A DNA stretch of 64,000 nucleotides from Rhizophagus clarus. Taxonomy: Eukaryota > Glomeromycota > Glomeromycetes > Glomerales > Glomeraceae. The position numbers and the translations under genes were made by a program. Below the pieces are notes generated by a model that ran no database searches, was not told where the DNA came from, and saw nothing but the letters and a program-made list of their open reading frames with translations. This document shows positions 44,285 through 57,600 of the stretch, piece by piece. Position 1 is the stretch's first letter. Every line of letters begins with the position of its first letter. The stretch lies in assembly GCA_015698045.1 (NCBI GenBank), contig BLAL01000156.1:1-64000 (forward strand), written 5' to 3'.

Positions 44285-46480
44285 CTAATTCTTAAACCTA
44301 ATAGTTACAGTTTCTTTACCCAAACACTCTATCTTAAAACCATCAAAATTTTCAGAGCATGACATATATATAAAATCCTCCTTTTTTCCCAGAACTTTCT
44401 TTGCTTCAATGCGAGTATCAAGAATACCTATACTGCGAATATCAATAATTGCTATACTCTTTGCATATAATACAATCTCTTCATAATCCCCTGAAGGTCC
44501 AAATCTTGCTTTGTGATCTTTCATATCTTCACCATCTCTCAAAAGTTCTATCGCCCAATCTAACTTGTCCACATAGAAATCTATCTTTCCTTTACATCCA
44601 AAAACTGAACCTACTTCACATGACAAAAAATGATCCATTCCCAATACCTGTGTACTGATTCTATAAAATTCCTTTTGCCATGTTTATTCCAGGAGTCTTC
44701 TGTCAGATCCAAATCCAAGCGTATTTCTTAAAATGTCCCCACTTATTTCATTACACATTGCTGTGAAAATCTTCTTGATGAAATGATGCAAATCTGTAGG
44801 AGTAGTATCAGTACTATTGGTAGATCCGTAATTTTGCTGAAAAAATGACCGCTTAAGAAGAGGTGCTGCAAAAGTTAAATGACTATCATTTTTAAAATAA
44901 GGATTCCGGATTTGACTAGATACACCATATCATCAGAGTCTTCGTACTTAACTTCTCCATTTAAGTAAATCTTTTCACATATACCTCTTTGCGGATCAGA
45001 AAGTGAAGAAACTTTTGGGACAGCATGGCAGTTAGCATAAATAGATAAATTGAAACTTTTTGAATTCAAGTACTTAAATATATCTTCAAAAGTTAGGCGA
45101 TTAGCAACGATTCGCTTATTCATTGCATCTTTTGTAGTCACCAAGATATGACAAACCAAACCCGCATGTCTGTCTGTTATCTCTTGGATATACGCATAAA
45201 AATTTAAGATGCTTTGTTGATCTAAATTAAAGTAACTGTTACAGAAATTCATAACATAATTCCTTAACTTAATCAGGTTAAACTTGATGTCAATAAGACT
45301 TTTACAACATGATTCTGGTAAAGTGACAGGAGTCGTGAGTCCTATATAGTTAGAACTTTTATATCCATAGGCCGCAAACATTATAATATGTATATTTGCT
45401 ATTTCTTGAAGGCAACCCTTAACGATTGTCCAGAATTGATCTGCTGTATTTTTTGTATTTTTATTTTTTTCGTTGTTTTGATCTTCCTTGTAGATTAATT
45501 GAGCCTCATCTATTATCAAAATCGTTTTAACATGTCTGCATTGTCCTATCCATTCATTCCAACCTATACCAAACATTTCCTTCCATAGTTCTCTGAATGA
45601 TTCGTAACAGTCTTCTATCCTTGCGGATATTCCCCAAATCATCAAAACTCATATAACCCTACAATTTGAATATTCCGGCGACTGAACCAAAGCATTCTCT
45701 AGAATTTGGGCTATCGACGTTTTGCCGGCAAAGGGAGGAGCCCGAATAAGTATTATTTGCTTCTTCATAAGATCACGGATCAAAGGAGGTATAATATCAA
45801 ACCTCAAGCTGATGTCAGGGTCAGTAAGAATAATACCCTCGTTAGTAGATTTCACCTTCAGATCAGTAGGTAGCAACGTACCACCAAGACCACCTGAAGA
45901 AGGGATAATTAGAAATAGAACACTGCTATTAAAGAACACCAACTTATACGTACCTTGTCGAGGTAGATATCCAAGGGTTGCAATGTCACGAGATACATCA
46001 GTGTGTCCTTGATCTATACAAAGCGTAAGCAGAGATAAAGGTGATCAATACATTATATAGAAAACAGAATAGCGAAATTATCTTTTGTTCGAGAGGTAAA
46101 CCATTGGGAGACAACTTACCAGTGGTGGCTGGCTGGGGCAGTTGCACGAGGATGTGAATTGAGGATGGTGGTTTGTTAAAGCTTAAATATTTTGAAATTT
46201 CGTCTTCTGGTAACATTTCCTTTCCTTCAAGATCTCGTTCAATGTTAATTGTATCAAACCTTTCATCAAGCATCGTCAGCTTATCATTTTCAACATCAAA
46301 AGGAATATCGACTTTCCATAATATGAGGTCATTTTTGTCAATACTTTTACTGGAAAAGGCGTTCTTCTTCTTAGCATAGATAGCATTTCTGAGTATCGTG
46401 ATACGTTCTGAGAAATCTGACTTAACAAAATCAAGTTTCCTTTTAGCGGGAACTTCACCTAGAACGAGATAATATGTCAT
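44285..46480 (-). pseudogene. Crinkler effector: header, P-loop NTPase, PD-(D/E)XK nuclease; broken
   Basis: Exon 1 (46480-46120) codes the classic CRN header: YYLVLGEVPAKRKLDFVKSD, LILWKVDIPFDVENDKL and IHILVQLPQ. Exon 2 (46013-45954; DQGHTDVSRDIATLGYLPRQ) and exon 3 (from 45893; GGLGGTLLPTDL) follow via phase-1 introns. The NTPase has Walker A APPFAGKTS and Walker B ILIIDEAQLIY. The C-terminal nuclease has EVGSVFGCKGKIDFYV then WAIELLRDGEDM. Lesions: TGA at 45649-45651 (RVI*, CGA expected), a one-base shift near 44890 in a TTTTAAAAA run, and TAA near 44690 (LLE*TWQKEFY). CRN proteins with NTPase and nuclease act in target nuclei. Architecture is confident; this copy cannot make a full product. 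Confidence 0.82.
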
Positions 46481-47085
46481 GGTATAACTGTAATCGCAAA
46501 AATCGAGAGTTAAAAATGAAGGGTTAAAGAGTAATTTTTCAGTATAATACAGGTAAAAGACCTTATGGATGCAACGTTAGATCTAACAGGTAGGGAATTT
46601 TCTCAATTTTAGTTTGTATCCGGAACGGCGAAAGTACTCGAGATAGCGAAGAATAGCTTGACATTTTGATTATATTTCATATATATATATGTTGGTTGTT
46701 GACATTACTATGAACTGAGTCAGCGATTTGAAAAGGAGCTAAAAAATAAAACATATATATATATATATATTACTTTACTGTAAATATATATAATATATAA
46801 TATAATATATACACGTTGATTTAGTTTTATTAAAATTTTTTTATAATAAGATCGTCATTTGATATTGTGTTACATATTTACACATTAGTCTTAACTTTTA
46901 ATATAATTACAATGCTTCGTATGTAAAACTTTTAGTAGTTTGAAACTTTGAAAAATATTTTTTTTTTTTATTTAATAGATCTATTGCTAAATAATATATT
47001 CATACTATATCATACTACAACTATTCATAATACGGTACCTATTGATTATCTGGTTATGGGCTATAGACTAAACAAACACTAAGAT
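46481..47085. promoter_or_regulatory. Upstream region of the CRN pseudogene
   Basis: No gene. An (AT)n tract at 46752-46770 and another at 46680-46690. No promoter motif can be named with confidence. Confidence 0.35.
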
Positions 47086-47507
47086 CAGTGTTGGGCAATT
47101 GGACAATTGGACGTTTTGGACATTTGTCCAAAACTTGTCCAAAACTTGTTCAAAACCAAAACCTTTTTTCCATTGGACAGGTTTTAGACAGATCACATGA
47201 CTAAATATTTAATTCAGGCCAGAATTATGCCTGATTTTGGCCTAATTTTGGCCAATAATTAAAATAATATTATAATTAATTAAAATTAAGATATTTTTTT
47301 TGGTATTATTTTGTGATTTTATATTAAATTTCTTGTTTATTTAATTCATTAGATATTTACTTTCTTTTTTTTTTATTTTTAGTTTAATAAAAATTTAAAT
47401 TTTTGAATAGTTTTAAACTGTTCAAAATTGTGTTCAAAACTGGTTTTGGACTGTTTAATATTGTCCAATTAAAAAAACCAATTAAACAAGTCCAAAACCC
47501 ATCATTG
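47086..47507. mobile_element. hAT-like MITE, 422 bp
   Basis: Left end CAGTGTTGGGCAATTGGAC, right end ..CCAAAACCCATCATTG, inverted with mismatches (a CAGTG/CATTG terminus is typical of hAT). Flanking CTAAGAT at 47079-47085 and 47508-47514 is a 7-bp perfect direct repeat, extendable to 8 with one mismatch. The interior has AAACTTGTCCAAAACTTGT repeats and no gene. Confidence 0.8.
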
Positions 47508-49165
47508 CTAAGATGATCAGCATATAAATCATGTAGGATGTGAATAATAATAATATACAGGTATATTTCCCTATATACAGTACCAATTTTCTTAAAGTTT
47601 CATTTCCTATTGATTTTATTAAAGATCCAGAAATATATACAGGGGTAGAGTCTATTGATACGTCATCATAGTAGAATTAAGCAGAGTAAGATAGATTTCA
47701 TTGGATGTTTGATTTTAATAAAAATAGTAATCAAAATAATAAATGAATTATAGAATTCAACTATACATTACTGTGTAATTTAATTCAAATTTAGTAATTA
47801 TCATATTACTAATAAATATGCAATTGGATATAATAAGTTAATATAACTAATGTCTGATTTTTTTGTGAAAACTGATGCAAAATCTTACAAGATCAGTTTC
47901 ATAAAAATAATCAGATCTAGTGGGCTTAGACATCAAAATTAAATTAATAAAAAAATATAAGTTTCAGATCTTCGTTCTTTATTCTATGTTCTACTTTATG
48001 GTTTTTTTTTTTCATTTTAATTTTTTGTATGAAAATATTTTTTTCTTTTATTTTTTCAAAATTATTATTTTAGCTTTTTGTATGAAAATATGCAAGATAT
48101 TTCACACTCCTTTACATTTTTGCAAAAAAAATATGCTAAATTTCCTTTTTTTACACAAAAAAAAAGAATCACAGTTTTTTAATATTTTTTTTATTAATAT
48201 TGTAGGTACATCAACTTTTATACAATGATCTGCATACATATTAACAATTGTTTATATAACTTCTATTTATTAGATTACATTTTTTCAAAAATTTTTGGAA
48301 TTACAGTGACTATAAGAATAATGTGAATTAATTCAGATTTTTTATTTTTTTTTATTAAATGATCTTTTTATTATTTTTTTTCCTTCCTGAATTTATAAGC
48401 ATTTTGTGTAAAATTATATAATTACAAAATAAATATGATGTTAAATTTCCTTTTTTTTTACAAAAAAAAAAAGAATTGTTCCATTTAATATATTATTCGC
48501 TTATACCTACCCTTTATATTTTTTATATAATTTATTGCAAAAAAATACCTACTCCTTTGTATTTTTCAATAAGCGATGCATGATTTATTACAAAAAAATA
48601 AAAAATACCTATTCCTTTGTATTTTTGAATAATCAATGCATAATTTACTGCAAAAAAAAAAATACTCATCACTTTCATATTTTTCAAAAAGTGATGCCAG
48701 TTTATTATAAAAAAAATAAACTTTTATAAATATGATAAGTATTAAATCTAAACTTATAAAAATATTTATAAATACTTATGTTGTTCTTTTTTTTAACTGG
48801 TAATTCTAACTCAATTTATTAAACTTAGTTTTAATTAAGTTCTTTTCACTATCTTTAAATTATTTATTTACAATAAATAAAGCTAATTATATCAAATCTA
48901 ACAATTCAAAATTAAAAAAAAACTAAGAGTTTAAGAAATATTAACAAATGAAAAAAATCAATGAAGGCAAAGCTTTTGATAATATGATTTAAATATATAT
49001 TATTTGTTATATGTAAAGAAAAATAATGGTTAATTATATATTCTATTACTATATAGAATCCAGTTTAAAATCAAAAAAAAATAAGTGTCTTGAAGTTCCT
49101 AATAATATGTATTCAAATATGTATTATTTATTATATATAAAGAAAAATAATGGTTAATTATATAA
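47508..49165. other. AT-rich degenerate region
   Basis: No gene is supported. Tandem blocks TATGAAAATATTTTTTTC near 48030-48090 and three copies of AAAAAATACCTATTCCTTTG-like units at 48535-48690 (about 66-bp period) are visible. Confidence 0.45.
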
Positions 49166-49970
49166 GATACCTTCATTTTGATGATCTCATTCTGCAAGTC
49201 AGGGTAAATATAGCTTTTAATAAATTATTTATATGATATATAAACTAAATATCAATAAAAGCATATATACATCATTAAAAAAATATATACAGTATATAAA
49301 ATACCTTTAGCTTTATCTTCAATATAAAGCTTACATCTAAATAGTGCTTTCTTAATTTTTTTAGAAATATGATAATATAAATCATAGATCCTTATAATTC
49401 TAAAAACAATATCTGAATTAAATGAATACTTTGCTTGAATCTTTGCAGTCTTCTCTTCATATGATTCTCTATTTAACAATAATTTCTTAGCTATATAACA
49501 AATATAGCTTTCTGGATTATTGGCAGACTCTATTTTCTTAATATAGTTTACATAATTCTTTATAAAATAGCTTTTTTTACTATATCCATCTCATAAACCT
49601 ACTAATATAATATTCTTTAAAGCTTCTATAATTTTAACTAAATACACTTTAAGCTTAATTAAACTAAGGATATTTGTTTTGGGATGAGAATAAGTTGTAT
49701 TTCATCTTTCTATTACTACATCTAAGAAAAAAAATATATAATTATACAGTTCATACTACTTGATTAACATTTTTTACATAACATTTTCCTTCTTTTTCAA
49801 ATTTAAGAATTTTAGAGTCTTAAAGGTATCTTTAAAACAGATATAAAGAGGAGAATTGTTAATATCTTCTTTTAGAACAAATCCATCAGTATGAATGTGC
49901 CTAACTTTATTCACATAGGATTGTACTGTTTCAGAAATAAATTTTTGCCCATATACTAGAAGGAGATGTA
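49166..49970 (-). pseudogene. Unrecognised gene remnant with HTDGF motif
   Basis: On the minus strand a coding-like frame from about 49960 (YGQKFISETVQSYVNKVRHI then HTDGF) is followed by a T-rich acceptor (about 49722) and a longer exon (about 49720-49316: RNTTYSHPKTNILSLIKLK after a TGA, KIIEALKNIILVGL, TGA, then YFIKNYVNYIKKIES and SDIVFRIIRIYDLYYHI). A 21-nt micro-exon at 49191-49171 (NEIIKMK) may be the next. Two in-frame TGA codons break the exon, probably from TGG or CGA. The SETV..HTDGF pattern recalls the palm motif C of B-family DNA polymerases but the match is too short to call. Related to no other gene in the window. Confidence 0.35.
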
Positions 49971-50247
49971 ATTTGTAAATACTTGATAAAAAATTTAGTT
50001 AGTTTAAATTATATGTAAATATTAATATGTAATAATAGAATTAAATAAATAACTTATGCACTAATCTTTAAAGGGATTATTTGGATTTGTGAATTGAAAT
50101 CTCTACTGCTTTTCCTTTATTAGTACAATTGAGGTTAATATTTCGCCATCTGAAAAATCAAAAGACTTGCTCAATACTGTAATTAAAAATATCTAATACA
50201 ACAAATGGTTACTGTTTTTCTTATTACACCAATTACTGGATTACATT

Positions 50248-52860
50248 TTGACAAAATATAAAAATAATCTTCTTATTTCATCCCTTTCATTATTATTTCA
50301 TCAAAATATTTCACTCAGCAATGCTAGCTCTAAATTTATACAACATTCCATTTTTGACAACTTTTTATTATCCCTATATAATATCATTAATATTATTTAT
50401 AAAAAACATTTAACTTTTTTCAAAAAATATGGTATTTTGTTTTTAGATCAACTACTTGATAAAAAAGGATTCATGTTATCTAAAGAAGACATACAAATCA
50501 AATTTGATATACTATTTAATGTACTGTTAATATAATACAACACTTTAATTATTCATATCAATAACAATCCTCACTTAATTTTTCAGATCAACCATAATTA
50601 CAATCAAAATTTCTCTTTAGCTCCTTTACAAATAATTTACTTCTCTTAAGAAAATGAACAAATCAGGAAGACAAAAATTATACCACCAAACCAATTCTAT
50701 TTAACCTTAATGATATACATGATCCTTTTATAGGTATCCCTGGGAAAAAAGTCAATTTAACAATAATTCCTTTAATCTAAAATATTATAAAGTCTTGTTG
50801 TTACATAATGATCTTGAAATATCTTGTTGTAAAGGATGTGATAAAACAATTTTTACCTTCTTTCCTAACCATTTAAAATGTAACCAACAACAAGCCTCAT
50901 TCTGTAATGTAAAAATGAACTTTTCTAACACTAGTATTTTATACACAGGATAAAAAACTTCGTCTACATTTTTCAGATCCTGTCGTATTCTAGTTAACTA
51001 CAATAATTACTCTTCTATTCTTTGTTTACAGTAACAAAGGTAACCAGATTCTTTATTAACATCTGACGATTATTTTATATCATTTTTTTTGATGTCTGCT
51101 GTTAGATCCTTTGCTTCTGACCCTTTCTTTTATAACTTTGAATATAATTTAAAATCTGAAGAATTATTTACTATCAATAACACTTATTATATTTCACTAA
51201 CCTCACCTTCTATATAAATAGTTTCTTAATTAACACAAACTCTGTGCAGTCATCTATAACTGCAGATTTTATCGTAATATCTAATTCAAATTCTATCACC
51301 CATTCTTTCACAATAGTACTGAAAAATTGGCCCTCATCTCTCTATGCAGAAATTCATGCCATATTGCTTATGCTTATTGTAGCTTCAGTAGCTTGTAATA
51401 TAAATATATTTACTGATAGTCAAAACGCTATCAACATGATTCAAAAATTTACAAAATCAAATGATTTAACTCCTCATATCTTTTTCAAATTGCCTAATTT
51501 GGGACGATATACTCCACTTAATTCAGTTGAAAAATCTTTGTATTTGTTTCAAAAAGTGAAAGCACATACTGATATTATATTCAACAATTACATAGATTTT
51601 CTTCGTAAATAAACTCATTCTAATATGACTTCTATGTTGATTATAAAGAAGCGCTTTTCTTCAAATTTTTTTTACCTTTTCCAATAGAATTCATTTTCAA
51701 TCAAACATCACTTACATACTTTCATCTGATATTCTAATAATTGTTTAAATTTCATTAATTTTCTTTATTACAAAATAGAAAATATGTATAGATCATTAAT
51801 TGGAGCATTACCTTTCATATCTTCAATAATAACAGTGACTCCTAAATTACCAATTTCAATTAATACCACAAGAAACTTTTTAAATTTAAGTTATTAGTAG
51901 AATAATTACCTGTACTGGAAAAAACAAAATACCAATTTGCTGCTATTTATAGTGATGCTAATTATTTTCTCTGTTAAAAAGTGCCTGAAACCTTTCTTCA
52001 TATATGGACTTGTTCATATCATAAATGTTTCTTATTACAGCTCTATAATAATTTTAAAAATTTGATCATTAAGGCTATTTTAAACTGTCATTTCTATCTG
52101 CAATTATCAGACTTAATCTTAGAATTTGATGCGTTGAATCTTTTCAATAACTTACAGGATATTACACACTTTATCTTTATCAACATCATCAAAGGATATG
52201 TACCCATATTTTTTTATACATACATAGCACGATACCTTTCACATTCTCAACTTTTGAAAATTTTATCCAAGAATTTTGATATCTTGTTTGAAGGTTCATT
52301 ATTACCTTTGGCAAAACTGTTGTATAGTTTTTACTATTGCTAAAGATGCCTTAGGCATTACTCATCATATGAAATGATTTTATCATTTCAAATCAAAATT
52401 TAATAATTCTTTTAATTTTTCTTATTCATTTTTAGAAGATAATAATTTTTTACTTAATTTTGATTATTTTGATTTTATTTCTTATTTTATTAGATTTAAT
52501 TTGAAATACATTGATTACTATACCTATAGGGTTACTTAACTATTAGATTATATTCACTTTATATAATTACATTAGTGTTAACTTTTGTTTAGTCTTATTA
52601 TTATACATGTTTATGATTTGGTTTGAATTAGAGGGTTATTCAGTAGGTTGAATAGGGTGTTATAATTTTCTCCCCTAAAATGAAATTTAGGATTATTATT
52701 TAGCTGAGTCTCTCAGTTTCGATTGGATGTTAGTATCATAGTATAGTTTACAATGTTTCATAGTTAGTTATGATTCATATAACTTTAGTATACTTTTACT
52801 ACAAACTTACCTTTTGGGTATTTAATGTAATCTCATGTATTTTGTATTATTTTATTAATA
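50248..52860 (+). pseudogene. Non-LTR retrotransposon remnant with RNase H domain
   Basis: Three open pieces on the plus strand in one order: a C-terminal reverse-transcriptase-like segment (50248-50535; FFKKYGILFLDQLLDKKGF), a middle piece with CCKGCDKTIF near 50818, an RNase H domain (51244-51612: SSLYAEIHAILLMLIVASVA with catalytic Glu, FTDSQNAIN with Asp, KVKAHT near the end) and a C-terminal tail (51981-52343; ETFLHIWTCS). Stops and shifts separate them. The 3' flank ends in TTATTAATAAAATAAAATAA near 52855, a LINE-style tail. Upstream RT domain is missing or too decayed. RNase H removes the RNA template during integration. Class is confident; clade is not. Confidence 0.65.
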
Positions 52861-53480
52861 AAATAAAATAAAATAATATTACATTAAAATAATTTATAAA
52901 TTTAAAAATGAAATACAAATAGATTTTAATATGACAAATAATTTTATTTAAGTATAAAAAAATAATTTAATTATAATAAATATATAGTATATAGTAATAG
53001 TAAATTAATTTTTTATATTATTGCGAAAAAAAATTGTGAAAATTGATTCACTAAACATCAATAAATTAATAATATATAATGATATACTAGTGATTAAAAC
53101 TTCAGAATTTTTAATTTTAATTAAATATTAATATAATATATTATTGTTATTTTGAAAATAGTTTTAAAATTTGGAAATTAGTATTGTTATAAAAATGCAA
53201 TTTTTTTTATAAATATTATTATATTTGAATTTATAAAAATTAAAATATAAATTATTGCCAGCAACCCTTCTGAATAACTTCTTAAAGTTAATAGGTTGAT
53301 TTAAAATAAAAAAATTATACTTTAAAATTAAAATCACTTAAATAATAAATAATTAAACATACAAAAGTTGATTGCATTTCACAAGTATTAATCCAATCAT
53401 CCTAAAATTTTTACTGTGGGTTGATTTGACTTTTAAATAACTTTACTTGAGCAGAAAAGGTAATTGCATTTGACTAAAGT
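52861..53480. other. AT-rich region with satellite copies in reverse orientation
   Basis: No gene. 53340-53480 is an inverted copy of the 180-bp tandem unit at 55180-55870 (for example ATTAATCCAATCATCC and ACTTTACTTGAGCAG). Confidence 0.5.
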
Positions 53481-53500
53481 AGGACCCCGAACAATATATA

Positions 53501-54782
53501 TAGTGTGTTGCAAAAAAACTGGAATTTTATTCACATGATGTAAATCAGACTTACATACCCAATATGTGGTTGATTTAGAAAATCTAAAATGGAAAATTGA
53601 CATAATGATCATAACCATAAATTCTGACCTAATTCAGAATTAGTATATATATGTTTTTCTTGAACTACTGCATCACAAAATGACAGTTTCGAAGAAAGGA
53701 AGGCAGTAACAAACAATTTTACAATTGTAAAGTGAAGGTATACGTAAAGGGACTGAAATATATAAGATTACATGCATTCTTCTCTCCACTATATATGATA
53801 ATATTAAAAAGTTGAAAGAGGATAACATAGTAAACTAAAAAAAGAAAAGTGGTCGTCCAAAGAAAATTACTGGCAAATTTTCCAGGTCCCTTGGATAAAG
53901 TATCCAAAAAGATACATCAGTTCTAACGAGAATTTTAGCCAAAAAATTGGGCTAAATGGGCCTTGAAGTATCCTATTCGACAGTTTCAAAGTACTTAACT
54001 GTTCATGGCTATAAAAAATCACTTCTAAGGGTGATCCTAATACTTACTGCTACACATAAGCAAAAACGTATCAAATAGGCATAGCAGCATATTAATGATG
54101 ATTGAAACATGACCCTTTTTTTAGATGAAATGGCCTTCCAACTCTTTTAGAATACTGTGAAGCGTTGGCACAAGAAAATTTGGCCAGTACAGCCCATGCT
54201 AAAAGACAAAGCAAAGATTTTTGCATGGGGCAGATTTTGCATAATGGGCAAAACAAGTTTGTTTTGCTTCTGCCGAATAATGGATACTAAATTTTACGTT
54301 AAGATCCTTAAAAATCATATGCCAGAGATCGATGTAATGCTCGGTGATGATTGACAGTTCCAACAAAATAATGACCTAAAACATATGAGTTGTCTAGCTA
54401 AAGAATTCTTTTGAAACAATGTTCCAGAAGTCATGGACTGGCCCTTAAATAGTCCTGACTTAAATCTGATAGAAAATTTATAGGCCATTGTTAAGGGGAA
54501 TGTGGAATGTTGAATGCTAAAAAATCTCAATGAATTAGAGAATTTTATAGTGAAGGAATGGTCAGCAATTCTGGATACCGTAATAAAGAATCTTGCCAGT
54601 TCAATGAAATGATGTTGCGAGCTAATTTTCAAAAATAATGGAAAAAGAATCTCCTATTAAATTATATCAATAAAAAGAGCTGGTTTCCAGCTCTCGAATA
54701 AAAAAAAATTTACTATGGTTTTATATTCTCAATGTGAAGTTATGGGCGTTTACTTTATTCCAGTTTTTTTTGCAACACACTG
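53501..54782. mobile_element. Tc1/mariner element nested in the AGGACCCC element
   Basis: Inverted ends TAGTGTGTTGCAAAAAAACTGG (left) and complement ending CAACACACTG (right, 54782), with TA at 53499-53500 and 54783-54784. About 1.28 kb, normal for Tc1. Insertion at a TA within the host element's left terminus (CAATATATA) shows it came later. Confidence 0.9.
53640..54620 (+). pseudogene. Tc1-type transposase, heavily broken
   Basis: Plus-strand fragments in order: a helix-turn-helix region (LGYSTVSKYLTVHGYKK-like; frame broken), DDWNMTLFLDEMAFQ (first catalytic Asp/Glu block), KRWHKKIWPVQPMLKDKAKI, VMDWPLNSPDLNLIENL (second Asp, DLN(P)IEN motif) and a C-terminal helix. At least six stops interrupt the frame. 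Tc1 transposases are about 340 residues; this copy spans the right length but cannot encode a protein. Confidence 0.8.
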
Positions 54783-55181
54783 TATATGGGTAACAAAAAA
54801 ATTTGCTTATTTATCATATAAAATTTTTTTTTAAGTCATATAGAATTTTGCTTATTAGAAAGTAAAATATAAAAAAAGTCGTAATTATAGATGCGTAATA
54901 GGGAGTTAAAATTGTTAAAGTTATATATAGATTTTGCATAGCAAAGGGGTGATTTCATACTACATATATAAAAAAAAAGAAAAAATTTTAATTTCACTCG
55001 TACTTTTAAAAATTTTTTTAAAAAGATATTTTCTTTTTTCAATATATTATTGATTTTATACACTTTAGTTTTCATAAAATTAAATATTATATTTATAAAA
55101 AAATACATTTTTTATAATAATATTCTTTTATTCTTGTTTTTTGTTTACTAAATTTAACTATATGTAAAATAAATTTTAGTT

Positions 55182-55880
55182 TAATGAAATCACTTTTTAT
55201 ATTTAAGTAAAGCTGTTTAGCAATATCAAAAGTACTCGGATCTTTATTTTCTTAAGGCTAGGTATAATATTTATGAAGAAATTTGTATTTTTCAAACAGT
55301 ATTAATTCCAAAATTTTTTTTTTCTCTTTTTTAACTTCAGGACGTAATTACATCACTTTGATCAAATGAAATCATTTTTTTCCGCTTAAGTAAAGTTGTT
55401 CAGCGGAATTAAACCTACTTGCATATTAATTTTTATAATGATTGACATAATATTCATGGAGTATTGGCTATTTTTGTATTATCAATTTTTTTGCGAAAAT
55501 CCGTTTTGCAACTTCGGAGCATGATTTTACCACTTTGGTCAAATGAAATCGCTTTTTTCTCTTAAGTAAAGTTGTTCAGCAGGATCGAATCTACCTACAG
55601 TAAAAATCTTAGGATGATTGGATTAATATTCGTGGAATGCGACCAAGTTTTGTACTTTCAATTATTAATCGTTTATTTGATTTTTAATTTTAAAGTGTAA
55701 TTTTACTATTTTTGGTTAAATGAAATCAACTTCTTGTGCTTAAGTAAGTTGTTCAGAACGGTTGAAAATAATTGTTCTTTAATTTTTATAACTCTAGGTA
55801 TAATATTTATTGAAAGGTTAGTATTCTTATAACAGTATTAATTTTTAAATTTTTAATATTTTGGGTATTTAAATTAAGTT
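55182..55880 (+). repeat. Tandem repeat of about 180 bp, four units
   Basis: Anchors AATGAAATCA.. at 55182, 55365, 55542 and 55719; each followed by CTTAAGTAAAGTTGTTCAGC and, further on, ATAATATTCATGGAG. Units are 70-85% alike. Inverted copies flank the element at 53340-53480 and 56128-56450. Confidence 0.8.
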
Positions 55881-56127
55881 ATTTATCACATTAAAATTTA
55901 TTTGTATTTTAATTTTTATAATAAATTGTACTATAAATATAAATTTATAAGTTATTTATAAAAGTTTTTATATATGTCATAAAATGAGTTGCTTAGTAAT
56001 ATAAAATTTTTGATATTATGATAAAATTTTGCTTAGCAGAGTTTAAAATAATTTGCTTATTGATTATAGTAAAAAATTTGGATTTTAATGTGACCTATAT
56101 ATATATTGTTCGGGGTCCTACTAAAGT

Positions 56128-57130
56128 GATGAAATCATCTCTGAAATTGCAAAACAGGTTTTTACAAAAAAATTGATAATATAAAAATAGCCAATATTTC
56201 ACAAATATTAGTCCAATCATTATAAAAATTTATATGCAAGTAGATTCGATATCACTGAGAAATTTTTTATACATAAAAAAGTAATTTTATTTGGTTAAAG
56301 TAATGTTATTACATCCTGAAATTAAAAGAAGAAAAAAAATTTTTGGAGTTAGTACTGTTTAAAAAATATAATTATCTTTACAAATATTAGAATTATAAAA
56401 ATTGAAATACAAATACTTTTTATACTGCTAAACAACTTACTTAAACATAAAAAGATAATTTCATTTGTTCAAAATTCATTTTATATGTAAGTAAAATTAA
56501 TAAACAAAAAATAAGAATATGAGAATATTATTATAAAAACATGATTTTTTTATAAATATTAAATACAATATTGTGTTTATAAAATTAAAATATGTAAAAT
56601 AATAGAAAAAAAATATCAGTTTAAAAAAATTTTTTGTAAAAAAATTTTTTTAATATATGTGTGAAATTAAAATTTTCTCTCTATATATATATGAAAATTT
56701 TTATTATATGAATAAAGAGTTCTGTTATGCAAATATAATTACTGAGCTGAAATATAAATAAGTTCAACTACGCATTTAAATATCTAACCAATTAAAAATT
56801 TTATATTAAATAAGCAAATAAAAATTTTACATAGGGTTTTTTTTATATGATCATTAAATAAACTTAAATTTAACATATTTATATATTGTTCAAGATTCTA
56901 TAATACTTTTATAAATTATGAAAAAGTAAGTTATGATTTTAATTTATTTGTTAATTAAATATAATATTTATAATGAATTTAATATAATTAATTTATATGC
57001 TATTATATATTAATAATTATAATATTATATAAAATTTAAAAGTTAAATATGCAATTTTTTACTTTTTTTTTTTATTATAAATTCAAAAATATTAATTTTT
57101 TAATTTAAGAAAATATGTATAAATAAATAT
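56128..57130. other. AT-rich region with an inverted satellite copy
   Basis: 56128-56450 is a reverse copy of the 180-bp unit (ATTAGTCCAATCATTATAAA). The rest is near-pure A/T without a gene. Confidence 0.5.
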
Positions 57131-57600
57131 TTAATTAGTGTTCTGCTTAAGAACTGATGTAACCTACTATATAAAATTAGGATAAATTTTAAAAAGTTAA
57201 TTAGGGAATTATCATATTATTCAGTGATTGGATTTTGGTAAAAAAAATTTATTTTTGTGATTCTCAATGCTCTCTTCAAAATAAAAAAAAATCGTCAACA
57301 TTGGGCTAGTAAATTACTAATTAATTACAAAAAAATATTTATTCAAAGAATAAATGGTTCTAAATTTTAAATTCACTTATATTCCTAAAAATTTTATTTT
57401 TTATGATTATCTAGTAATCTACCAGCCCAATTTTAACCATTTTTTTTTTATTTTGAAGAGAACATTTGGAATCACAAAAATGAGTTTTTTTACCAAAATC
57501 CAATCACTGAATTATAAGATAATTCCCTAATTAACTTTTTAAAATTTACTTTGATTTTATATAGTAGATTACACTGGTTCTTAGACAAAATACTAATTAA
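57131..57600. mobile_element. Palindromic MITE with arms of about 190 bp
   Basis: 57131-57320 and 57411-57600 are inverted copies (TTAATTAGTGTTCTGCTTAA at the left; ..TTAGACAAAATACTAATTAA at the right) of about 85% identity around a 90-bp centre. Foldback structure with no coding sequence. TTAA is present at both outer edges but belongs to the arms, so the target duplication is uncertain. Confidence 0.85.

Larger units (their letters stand above)
53481..56119. mobile_element. AGGACCCC-ended element with 8-bp target duplication
   Basis: Terminal inverted repeats AGGACCCCGAACAATATATA (left) and its complement ending ..GGGGTCCT (right, 56119). Flanked by ACTAAAGT at 53473-53480 and 56120-56127, a perfect 8-bp duplication. 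Interior: a nested Tc1/mariner element and about 1.3 kb of AT-rich DNA with a 180-bp tandem repeat; no transposase of its own. Same terminus family as 58532-59964 and 60061-60357. Superfamily not assigned; 8-bp duplication occurs in hAT, P and Merlin groups. Confidence 0.88.
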
